Assembly (NCBI GenBank): GCA_017626555.1
Contig: JAGAIM010000106.1
Span: 1-34,013, forward strand
Length of the DNA stretch: 34,013 nucleotides
Direction: 5' to 3'
Origin: Bacteroidales bacterium
GTDB taxonomy: Bacteria; Bacteroidota; Bacteroidia; Bacteroidales; UBA932
Numbering within the stretch: the first letter of the stretch is position 1; each line of letters begins with the position of its first letter. Positions 24,989-30,958 of the stretch are shown here, one piece after another. The notes under the pieces were generated by a model, which made no database searches, was not told where the DNA came from, and saw nothing but the letters and a program-made list of their open reading frames with translations. The translations under genes were made by a program, and so were the position numbers.

Positions 24989-26812
24989 TTAGAATTTCTT
25001 GTCAATATCTTCGACCGGCATCAGGGCCATAACCCTGCGACCTGCGCTTGTATATTCCGGATTCTCGCAGGCGAAGAGTTGTTCAATCAACCTCTGTGCC
25101 TCCATCGGATTTGTGACAGGATCGCCGCTGAATGCGCCCAATCTGGCGAAACGTGATGCCATATTGGCAGTCATCATCTCCGGAAGGGCACTGTGATCCT
25201 CAGCCAATATGAGAAGCAGGTCACCGACCATAGTCTGCACCTTGCCTGCCTCCGCGCTATACCCCTCTGGAACACCGTTCACCACAATGGTATCAGTTCC
25301 GAATGGAGCGATATCGAATCCCAGATCCGCAAGCATCTGAGAATGCTCGCTGATGATACACATATTCTCCACACCTACCTGAACCGTAACAGGGAAAAGC
25401 GCCGTCTGGGTCAGATGTTCATTCTTTGACAAAGCGTTCAGGAAACGATCGTAAAGTATGCGCTCCATAGCCCTGCGGATATTGATCATCATCAATCCCG
25501 ACCGTCCGGTTGTTATAATATACTTATCCTGAAGAATGAGCACGGATCTGGTGGGAGAAATCTTGTCCTCGAAAAGTTTTCCATAATCATCCCTCTTCTC
25601 CACAAAGGCTGAAGCAGGATATACGAACGAAGGCTTGTCACTTCCTGACACTATTGTATTCGCAATATGTGACTCCTCGGACGGATAACCGTCATTGTCG
25701 AAAGGATTATATGAAACATCAAGCCCCAACTGAGGCTCACTGACAGGACGGAACTCATCGAAATTCCTTCCGAATGCCGGAATGTCCGGTACGCCTTCCC
25801 TATCGAAATCTATACTCTCTCCGAATGAGTTCTTGCCCAGAACTTCCTTAATGCAGGCATAAAGTATCTGAAAGACCACACTGTCGTCCTCGAACTTTAT
25901 TTCAGTCTTTGTCGGATGTATGTTCACATCTATCGACTGCGGATCTATTTCAAGATAGATTATATATGGAGGCGTATATCCTTCCGGTATGAGATTCTCG
26001 TATGCCTTCATCACCGCCTTATGCAGATAAGGACTCCTGAAATATCTCCCGTTGACAAAGAAGTACTGATTGCCCAGCCCTTTTCTAGCCGCATCCGGAC
26101 GGCCTGTGAAGCCATATACCCCGACTACGGATGTCTCGGCCTTTATATCGACCACATCATTGGCAATGTTGGCTCCCAGCACATCCTGTATCCTGAATTT
26201 CAACGACTTGGCAGGCCTCAGAACATATACATCCTTACCGTTGTGGGTGAGCGTGAAGCCTATATCAGGACGAGTCAGGGCGACGCGGATGAATTCCGTC
26301 ACTATATGCTTAAACTCGACATTGTCCGATTTGAGGAACTTGCGCCTTGCCGGCACATTGTAGAAAAGATTGCGGACGCTGAAACTGGCGCCACGCGGGG
26401 TCGCTATCTCATTGGTGGCTATATGTCGGGAATCAGCGAAATCCACCTGGCATCCCACCTCATCATCTTCACGACGGGTCTTGAGAGTGACCTCGGCCAC
26501 TGCCGCAATGGAAGCAAGTGCCTCACCGCGGAAACCGAAGGTGAGAATGTTGCTGAGGTCTTCAGCGGTATGGAGTTTCGATGTCGCGTGACGCTCGAAG
26601 CAAAGCACAGCCTGATCCGGAGACATACCGCATCCGTTGTCGATGACCTGGATGAGCGTCCTTCCGGCATCCTGTATCACCACAGTCACCTGATCCGCCC
26701 CGGCATCCACCGCATTCTCCATAAGTTCCTTCACCACGGATGCAGGCCTCTGCACGACCTCTCCCGCAGCGATCATATTCGCTATATTGCTTGGTAATAT
26801 CCTAATATCCAT
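24989..26812 (-). CDS. mutL: DNA mismatch repair protein MutL
   Basis: A 607-residue GHKL ATPase that couples mismatch recognition to strand removal. The start MDIRILPSNIANMIAAGEVV (base 26812) matches the family; an in-frame ATG at 26842 overlaps the upstream stop as TAATG and would add ten residues. N-terminal motifs are intact: ELMENAVDAGA, DNGCGM and FGFRGEALASIAAV. The C-terminal dimerisation domain is shorter. Where endonuclease-type MutL proteins have DQHA(x)2E(x)4E, this one reads NIRRAMERILYDRF, losing the Asp and His; the CPHGRP-type motif is also not recognisable (YTSAGRRVM). Nicking activity is therefore doubtful. It is the second gene of the operon. Confidence 0.94.
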   Translation of the reverse strand: MDIRILPSNIANMIAAGEVVQRPASVVKELMENAVDAGADQVTVVIQDAGRTLIQVIDNGCGMSPDQAVLCFERHATSKLHTAEDLSNILTFGFRGEALASIAAVAEVTLKTRREDDEVGCQVDFADSRHIATNEIATPRGASFSVRNLFYNVPARRKFLKSDNVEFKHIVTEFIRVALTRPDIGFTLTHNGKDVYVLRPAKSLKFRIQDVLGANIANDVVDIKAETSVVGVYGFTGRPDAARKGLGNQYFFVNGRYFRSPYLHKAVMKAYENLIPEGYTPPYIIYLEIDPQSIDVNIHPTKTEIKFEDDSVVFQILYACIKEVLGKNSFGESIDFDREGVPDIPAFGRNFDEFRPVSEPQLGLDVSYNPFDNDGYPSEESHIANTIVSGSDKPSFVYPASAFVEKRDDYGKLFEDKISPTRSVLILQDKYIITTGRSGLMMINIRRAMERILYDRFLNALSKNEHLTQTALFPVTVQVGVENMCIISEHSQMLADLGFDIAPFGTDTIVVNGVPEGYSAEAGKVQTMVGDLLLILAEDHSALPEMMTANMASRFARLGAFSGDPVTNPMEAQRLIEQLFACENPEYTSAGRRVMALMPVEDIDKKF

Positions 26813-26841
26813 ATTCTTTTCAGAAAAGGGATCCGAATCCA

Positions 26842-27147
26842 TTATTGTGAAAGGGAATCGATCAGAATAGGGAAATACTTATAGATCAGATACACCACGG
26901 TAAAGAGCAGAATCATAGTAATGATCCCCACAACCTTCTGATTCCTTCCTATTTCCTTGGTTCTCTGATAGTTTCCGTCACGAAGACTTCCCTTTATGAC
27001 AGTGCCGGGAACATATTTCTCATCCTTCGGCTTGGTGAAATCTCCATACTTCTTTCTTCTTTCCTCTGTCTCAGGATCATAGAAACGCGGCCTGTAATTG
27101 AACTTGCGCACTTCCTGTGTTCCGAAAAAGTTGAAACTGAATCCCAT
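26842..27147 (-). CDS. small single-span membrane protein, function unknown
   Basis: A 101-residue protein starting MGFSFNFFGTQEVRKFNYRP. The first 70 residues are basic and aromatic-rich (FYDPETEERRKKYGDF), followed by one membrane span near the C-terminus (VVGIITMILLFTVVYLIYKY, about 72-91). With no signal peptide it should be tail-anchored with the basic part in the cytoplasm. I recall similar small proteins encoded just before mutL in Bacteroidales. Its stop overlaps an in-frame upstream ATG of mutL (TAATG). It is the first gene of the operon and has a -7 element at 27207-27214. Confidence 0.8.
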   Translation of the reverse strand: MGFSFNFFGTQEVRKFNYRPRFYDPETEERRKKYGDFTKPKDEKYVPGTVIKGSLRDGNYQRTKEIGRNQKVVGIITMILLFTVVYLIYKYFPILIDSLSQ

Positions 27148-27206
27148 ATAACTTTTATCTTGTGCATTTTCAGTGTGAAAATGCTGGTGGCACTTTGTGT
27201 AAAAAG

Positions 27207-27234
27207 CAAATTTAAGGTTTTTTATTTAAATTTG
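27207..27234. promoter_or_regulatory. mirrored divergent -7 elements (mutL operon and ispF)
   Basis: CAAATTTAA (27207-27215) and TTAAATTTG (27226-27234) form a perfect nine-base inverted repeat ten bases apart. Each arm contains a TAAATTTG -7 element, the left for the minus-strand mutL operon, the right for ispF. Neither has a TTTG at the usual -33 distance. The two promoters lie within 28 bases and point outward. Confidence 0.55.
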
Positions 27235-27250
27235 TGGAAATTATTTTGAT

Positions 27251-27730
27251 ATGGACATAAGAATAGGTAACGGATATGATGTCCACGCCCTTGCAGAGGG
27301 ACTTCCTCTGTGGCTTGGAGGAGTGAAGGTGGATAGCCCGATCGGGTGCATAGCGCACTCTGACGGTGATGTGGCAATACACGCGCTCTGTGACGCGCTT
27401 CTCGGTGCACTGGCACTCGGAGACATCGGAAAGCATTTTCCCGACACATCAGACGAATTCAAGGGGATCGACAGCAAGATACTCCTGGATCGAGTGATGG
27501 AACTGATCGAAAAGGAGGGATGGCACGTGGTAAATGTTGATATAACCATAGCGATGCAGAGGCCGAAACTGGCGCCATACATTGTGCCTATGCGCGAATG
27601 CCTCGCGGAAATTATGGAGATTTCCCCGGCTCGTGTATCTGTCAAGGCCACCACAACCGAGAAACTGGGATTTGTGGGCCGCAGCGAAGGATGCGAGGTG
27701 TATGCAGTGGCTCTGCTGGGACGCGAGTAA
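27251..27730 (+). CDS. ispF: 2-C-methyl-D-erythritol 2,4-cyclodiphosphate synthase
   Basis: A 159-residue enzyme of the MEP isoprenoid pathway; it cyclises CDP-methylerythritol 2-phosphate, releasing CMP. Motifs: RIGNGYDVH with the metal ligands Asp10 and His12, the HSDGDVAIHALCDALLGA segment with the third ligand His, GDIGKHFPDT, and the closing VSVKATTTEKLGFVGRSEG. Length and order match the trimeric IspF family exactly. It is followed after 17 bases by the deformylase-like lipoprotein. Confidence 0.96.
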   Translation: MDIRIGNGYDVHALAEGLPLWLGGVKVDSPIGCIAHSDGDVAIHALCDALLGALALGDIGKHFPDTSDEFKGIDSKILLDRVMELIEKEGWHVVNVDITIAMQRPKLAPYIVPMRECLAEIMEISPARVSVKATTTEKLGFVGRSEGCEVYAVALLGRE

Positions 27731-27747
27731 GATATTTTTGAATTAAT

Positions 27748-28404
27748 ATGATGAATTACAAAGCACTGACAGCGATTATGGCTTCTGTCGTTATAGCAGC
27801 ATCCTGCCACAGAACATCAGAAGGATTCACACCGGAGGAACTGTCGTTAATTAACGGAGCCGACAGCATTATGCGCGTACTCACCATCGAAGACAGCCTC
27901 GATAATGCAGTCCTGCGCTCAATCAGTACGGATATGTCCGCAGAGGCATTGCTCGCGCCCGAGTATGAACGCCTCTCCTGTCTGATGGTAGCGACCGTGA
28001 CACACCCCTCGCAGGACGGAGTCGGCATTGCCGGGCCGCAAGTGGGCCTCAACCGCCGGATCGTTGCTGTACAGAGATTCGACAAAGCCGGAGAACCTTT
28101 CGAAGTCTATCCGAACATCCGCATCGTATGGACTTCGGACTCCACGGCATCAGGACCTGAAGGCTGTCTCTCCGTACCGGGACGACGCGGCGACGTCCTC
28201 CGATCTCAACAAATCGTCATTGAATACACCGACCTTAGCGCTCTTGGGGAGTTGACAGCAACAAGGTCCCCTCGTCAGATCCGCCACCATTTCAGCAGGA
28301 ATCCCCTGCCGACAGTCAGAGACACGATCAACGGATTCACCGCTGTCATTTTCCAACACGAATGTGACCACCTGGATGGAGTTCTATACATTGACAGACT
28401 GTGA
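27748..28404 (+). CDS. peptide-deformylase-like lipoprotein
   Basis: A 218-residue protein with a lipoprotein signal (MMNYKALTAIMASVVIAASC, Cys20) followed by a deformylase domain. The three motifs are GVGIAGPQVG (residues 91-100; usually GxGLAAPQ), EGCLSVPG (138-145) and QHECDHLDG (203-211). The metal ligands Cys140, His204 and His208 and the catalytic Glu205 are all kept. About 30 extra residues separate the second and third motifs compared with ordinary enzymes. Normal deformylases remove formyl from nascent chains in the cytoplasm, whereas this one should be held on a membrane outside the cytoplasm, where its substrate is unclear (formylated peptides or other N-formyl groups). Forms like this are known to me in Bacteroidales but without a proven role. 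It is probably co-transcribed with ispF. Confidence 0.85.
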   Translation: MMNYKALTAIMASVVIAASCHRTSEGFTPEELSLINGADSIMRVLTIEDSLDNAVLRSISTDMSAEALLAPEYERLSCLMVATVTHPSQDGVGIAGPQVGLNRRIVAVQRFDKAGEPFEVYPNIRIVWTSDSTASGPEGCLSVPGRRGDVLRSQQIVIEYTDLSALGELTATRSPRQIRHHFSRNPLPTVRDTINGFTAVIFQHECDHLDGVLYIDRL

Positions 28405-28427
28405 TTTATACTCCCGACAGGCATCTA

Positions 28428-28464
28428 TGCTCACGGTGGTAATTTTGGCGGACCACCATCAGCA
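28428..28464 (+). terminator. hairpin after the deformylase-like gene
   Basis: TGCT and GGTGGT (28428-28431, 28435-28440) pair with ACCACC and AGCA (28452-28457, 28461-28464) around a small internal loop. There is no T run, so termination is only likely. The remaining bases up to the promoter at 28575 hold no gene I can support. Confidence 0.4.
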
Positions 28465-28574
28465 ATGATATGCCTCAGAGAGCACATAGAGCAACTTTAC
28501 TCTCACGGAGGGTACGAAAAACGCCCACCATAAGAGCCACTTCCAACAAAATTACAGGATTTAGCGCAAAAAGT

Positions 28575-28605
28575 TTTGCATTTTAACAAAACATTTGTAC
28601 TTTTG
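28575..28605 (+). promoter_or_regulatory. Bacteroidetes-type promoter for the tRNA pair
   Basis: TTTG (28575-28578), 19 bases, TACTTTTG (28598-28605): full consensus. Transcription would start about 25 bases before tRNA-Gln. Confidence 0.8.
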
Positions 28606-28635
28606 CAGTCCCAAATTAAAAAAGGGAAGCCAAAT

Positions 28636-28706
28636 TGAGATATGGTGTAATGGTAGCACTACAGATTCTGGCTCTGTCAGTGAGGGTTCGAGTCCTTCTA
28701 TCTCAA
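28636..28706 (+). tRNA. tRNA-Gln (anticodon CTG)
   Basis: The acceptor arm TGAGATA pairs with TATCTCA (28699-28705); the D arm GGTGTAATGGTAGCAC is normal. The anticodon stem ACAGA/TCTGT encloses the loop TTCTGGC with anticodon CTG, and the T arm contains GGTTCGAGTCC. U1-A72 is typical of glutamine tRNAs. The discriminator base is A28706; the CCA end is not encoded. Confidence 0.93.
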
Positions 28707-28725
28707 CAAAGTTCTAAAACATTAT

Positions 28726-28799
28726 GGCGGGATAGCTCAGCTGGTTAGAGCGCATGATTCATAATCATGAGGTCCGCAGTTCAATCCTGCGTCCCGCTA
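28726..28799 (+). tRNA. tRNA-Met (anticodon CAT)
   Basis: Acceptor GGCGGGA pairs with TCCCGCT (28792-28798; first pair a wobble). The D arm is GCTCAGCTGGTTAGAGC; the anticodon stem CATGA/TCATG holds the loop TTCATAA, anticodon CAT; the T arm contains AGTTCAATCCT. The standard first pair and D arm fit elongator methionine rather than initiator. A CAU-reading isoleucine tRNA (lysidine type) cannot be fully excluded by eye. The 3' end borders the accessory region. Confidence 0.9.
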
Positions 28800-28809
28800 C
28801 TTGAAAATC

Positions 28810-28842
28810 AAGCACTTACGAAAATTTCGTGAGTGCTTTTTT
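28810..28842 (+). terminator. intrinsic terminator of the tRNA operon
   Basis: AAGCACTTACGAAA (28810-28823) pairs with TTTCGTGAGTGCTT (28825-28838) with one wobble, followed by a run of T. The tip would open to a normal loop. Confidence 0.85.
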
Positions 28843-28849
28843 CGTTCTT

Positions 28850-28868
28850 GGGAACACTGAGGGAACAC
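28850..28868 (+). repeat. direct repeat GGGAACAC with 11-base period
   Basis: GGGAACAC at 28850-28857 and 28861-28868, one helical turn apart, about 50 bases after tRNA-Met. Such spacing suits paired sites for an integrase or excisionase. I recall similar sequence following tRNA genes at integration sites in Bacteroidales. No integrase is in the window, so this is suggestive only. The next 90 bases hold nothing recognisable. Confidence 0.4.
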
Positions 28869-28960
28869 AAACTATTTTATTTTTCAGTTTTTGAAGACTC
28901 TTTATCCCATTATATTTACTGCCAGAAGAAAATTTACAAAACATACCACATATCCTACTT

Positions 28961-29160
28961 ATGAAACTAACTAGTTTCTAAACCCTCATCGACAACGGCC
29001 GCGGCATCCAGACCAAAGGCAAACGGCAAACTCCTCTAATACGCCTACACCCGAGCCCTCGCAAGACAAATCGTCTCAATCCTCAAATCCCGAGGCTACG
29101 ACGCCCAACTCTTGATTCCTGAAGACGACGATATCCCGCTATCAGAAAGAGTTGATATAA
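28961..29160 (+). pseudogene. decayed N-acetylmuramoyl-L-alanine amidase fragment
   Basis: Reading from the ATG at 28961 gives MKLTSF, a stop at 28979-28981, then TLIDNGRGIQTKGKRQ in the same frame. A frameshift near 29030-29043 is followed by AYTRALARQIVSILKSRGYD and AQLLIPEDDDIPLSERVDI. Together these match the first 70 or so residues of amidase_3-type enzymes (family form: TLIDNGHG..TPGKRS, AYTREIA, VPEDxDIPLSERV). The zinc-binding His of DNGHG is Arg here. With a stop, a frameshift, loss of that ligand and no remainder of the enzyme, it is dead. Homology ends near 29160, inside the last codons of the minus-strand DUF4062 gene, marking an insertion or deletion boundary. Confidence 0.75.
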
Positions 29161-29984
29161 TCATATGCAGCCTTTTTTAATCTATATATTGGATGACCGT
29201 GCCGATCATATTTTTCAATATCAATAAATCCATATTGTAGCATCCTTTCAAAGAAATCATCCCATTCAACTTTCTCCTTACCTGTTTTAACCTCATATTG
29301 ATTGGTGGCTCCTAACCCATAGATACAACTTCCACCCTCAAAATGTACTTGAAAGAATTGAGGATTATCAACAGATGTCCATGCACGCAAACGCTCAAAA
29401 TCAAAATCTGATAACTCAACAATGCTATTGGAATGATTCGTTGTAGGTGAGTCGAGAATTTCTATCGAGTTACTTAACCAGTGATCATTTATGTATAATT
29501 GGATACTTTTGAATAATTGTTCTTGAAAATCTTTTGCATCAGTAAATTCAGAATATAAGCATTTATCCCTCATTTCGCTCTTAAAGGTCTTCAACTTAGT
29601 CAATTGGTTTATATCAAAGTTTTCGGGATCTATGTTTATTGATTTTTTGAAATAAATCATTACATCCTTTCCTGCTTTGAGATGTTCATCAATTTCCTCT
29701 ACAGTACCACTACTATGTGTATCTGTCTCTGTCCCTAACTTAGAACCAAATACACAAATTAATAAATCACTTTTTGCTACAACTTCGTCATTTATAATCT
29801 TTTGACCATTTCTCCCTGTTGATGGATAAGAGTGTGTACTCCAATGAATGGGTTGTAATACTATTCCACTCCTTTCTGAGTGTAAATTGTTCCACCCATG
29901 AATAATATTAATAAAGGCCTCATACTCCTCTTTTATGTCTGATGGCGCCCCAAACATTATCTTATATACTTTTGCACTATACAT
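29142..29984 (-). CDS. DUF4062 (TIR-like) protein, probable defence effector or sensor
   Basis: A 280-residue protein without signal peptide or membrane span. Residues 4-115 look like a DUF4062 domain, a TIR-like alpha/beta fold: KVYKIMFGAPSDIKEEYEAF at the start, VLQPIHWSTHSYP, then KSDLLICVFGSKLGT (71-85), GTVEEIDEHLKAGKDVMIYF (93-112). In larger immune proteins this domain often sits at the N-terminus of STAND NTPases; here it is linked instead to a 165-residue C-terminal region ending in what may be a winged helix (WDDFFERMLQYGFIDIE, IYRLKKAAYDYI). Glu96/Glu97 lie where TIR NADases have a catalytic Glu, but that comparison is inference. It follows the protease gene by 73 bases. Its last few codons overlap the amidase remnant. 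The gene is AT-richer than the chromosome to its left. Confidence 0.75.
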   Translation of the reverse strand: MYSAKVYKIMFGAPSDIKEEYEAFINIIHGWNNLHSERSGIVLQPIHWSTHSYPSTGRNGQKIINDEVVAKSDLLICVFGSKLGTETDTHSSGTVEEIDEHLKAGKDVMIYFKKSINIDPENFDINQLTKLKTFKSEMRDKCLYSEFTDAKDFQEQLFKSIQLYINDHWLSNSIEILDSPTTNHSNSIVELSDFDFERLRAWTSVDNPQFFQVHFEGGSCIYGLGATNQYEVKTGKEKVEWDDFFERMLQYGFIDIEKYDRHGHPIYRLKKAAYDYINSF

Positions 29985-30057
29985 ATGTCTTATTTTTCAA
30001 ATAACAATAGTTTATCAATGGAACAATTCTCGTTTCTCTCCTTTTATGTGTTCTAAT

Positions 30058-30918
30058 TCACTTTATTGGCACACTATTATTTAGCAAAGGTCTTATGAGG
30101 GGGATAAAATCCAATATAGTATCTGACTTAATTATATATCCTAGATTATTAGGAATATGAGATACTGACATAGCTTTTTGCTGGATATTAGGTACTGTTA
30201 CTACTTTAATTTCACCTGTTACAGTTAACTGAGGGCCTGCGTATAGTACTCCTAATAACATCAAGCGACCACTTCCCCAATTTAAGTTACCTTGTTTATC
30301 TGTGTAACCTCCCTTGTTGAATAATATAACAGGAGATCCACTGGAGCCTGGAAAACAAGCTGCATCAATCACGAATTCCCTTCTACCATTGTGGTTAAGG
30401 GTTATATTTGTAGCCATGATTCCTCGTCTTACTATAGGCATATTGTTTATGGAGTCCCATAATCCATTGGGATATCCTATCATAATAATATTTTCTGCGA
30501 CGTCTATTTCTCCAAGTTGCTCTTTCGATGGGATTAAAGAATTATCAAACGGAATAAAGAAAAACGATTTCTTAAATTGTTTCTGTGCCAATTCTATTAT
30601 CGGGTTTATAGGCATCACACATATATCAACAAGTGAATCAGGATGCATAATCCAATGTTTTTCAAATCCATCATCAATAGAAATCGTAAAATGTTTTTTA
30701 TAAATAGGTGCTCCATCTTCATCACTTTCAGTTAATAAAAAGCGTCCTTTTGCCATACCTTGTACAACATGCTTATTCGTAACAATGAGAGGTACAACTT
30801 TTCCATCAATTATAAGATTGAAGAAAAAACCTGTACCAGAATAATTATTCCCATTAGTGTCATTAGTTTCAATACGAACTGTACTGAAACACATTTTTTC
30901 CATTGTCGATAAACTCAT
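30058..30918 (-). CDS. trypsin-like serine protease without signal peptide
   Basis: A 286-residue protein with a trypsin-like (trypsin_2/S1) fold. The triad is readable: His50 in VTNKHVV, Asp98 in SLVDICVMP and Ser193 in CFPGSSGSPVI. The N-terminus MSLSTMEKMCFSTVRIET is not a signal peptide and there is no membrane span or PDZ domain, so the enzyme should act in the cytoplasm. Cytoplasmic trypsin-like domains occur in bacterial immune systems as effectors or as parts of STAND and Avs proteins. It lies 40 bases after the restriction enzyme gene and 73 before the DUF4062 gene, all on the same strand. Alternative: a housekeeping HtrA-like protease, unlikely given the missing signal and the surroundings. 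Confidence 0.8.
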   Translation of the reverse strand: MSLSTMEKMCFSTVRIETNDTNGNNYSGTGFFFNLIIDGKVVPLIVTNKHVVQGMAKGRFLLTESDEDGAPIYKKHFTISIDDGFEKHWIMHPDSLVDICVMPINPIIELAQKQFKKSFFFIPFDNSLIPSKEQLGEIDVAENIIMIGYPNGLWDSINNMPIVRRGIMATNITLNHNGRREFVIDAACFPGSSGSPVILFNKGGYTDKQGNLNWGSGRLMLLGVLYAGPQLTVTGEIKVVTVPNIQQKAMSVSHIPNNLGYIIKSDTILDFIPLIRPLLNNSVPIK

Positions 30919-30958
30919 ATTTATCTTATTGATTAGATTGTGACAAGTTTACATATTT

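Noticed and set aside
25916-26797. A 293-codon open frame on the plus strand
   Set aside because: It is antisense to the conserved N-terminal ATPase part of mutL, rich in His and Ile runs typical of shadow frames, and has no promoter.
28726-28799. tRNA-Ile2 (CAT anticodon modified to lysidine)
   Set aside because: The general pattern resembles elongator methionine tRNA better, but the distinction is not absolute by eye.
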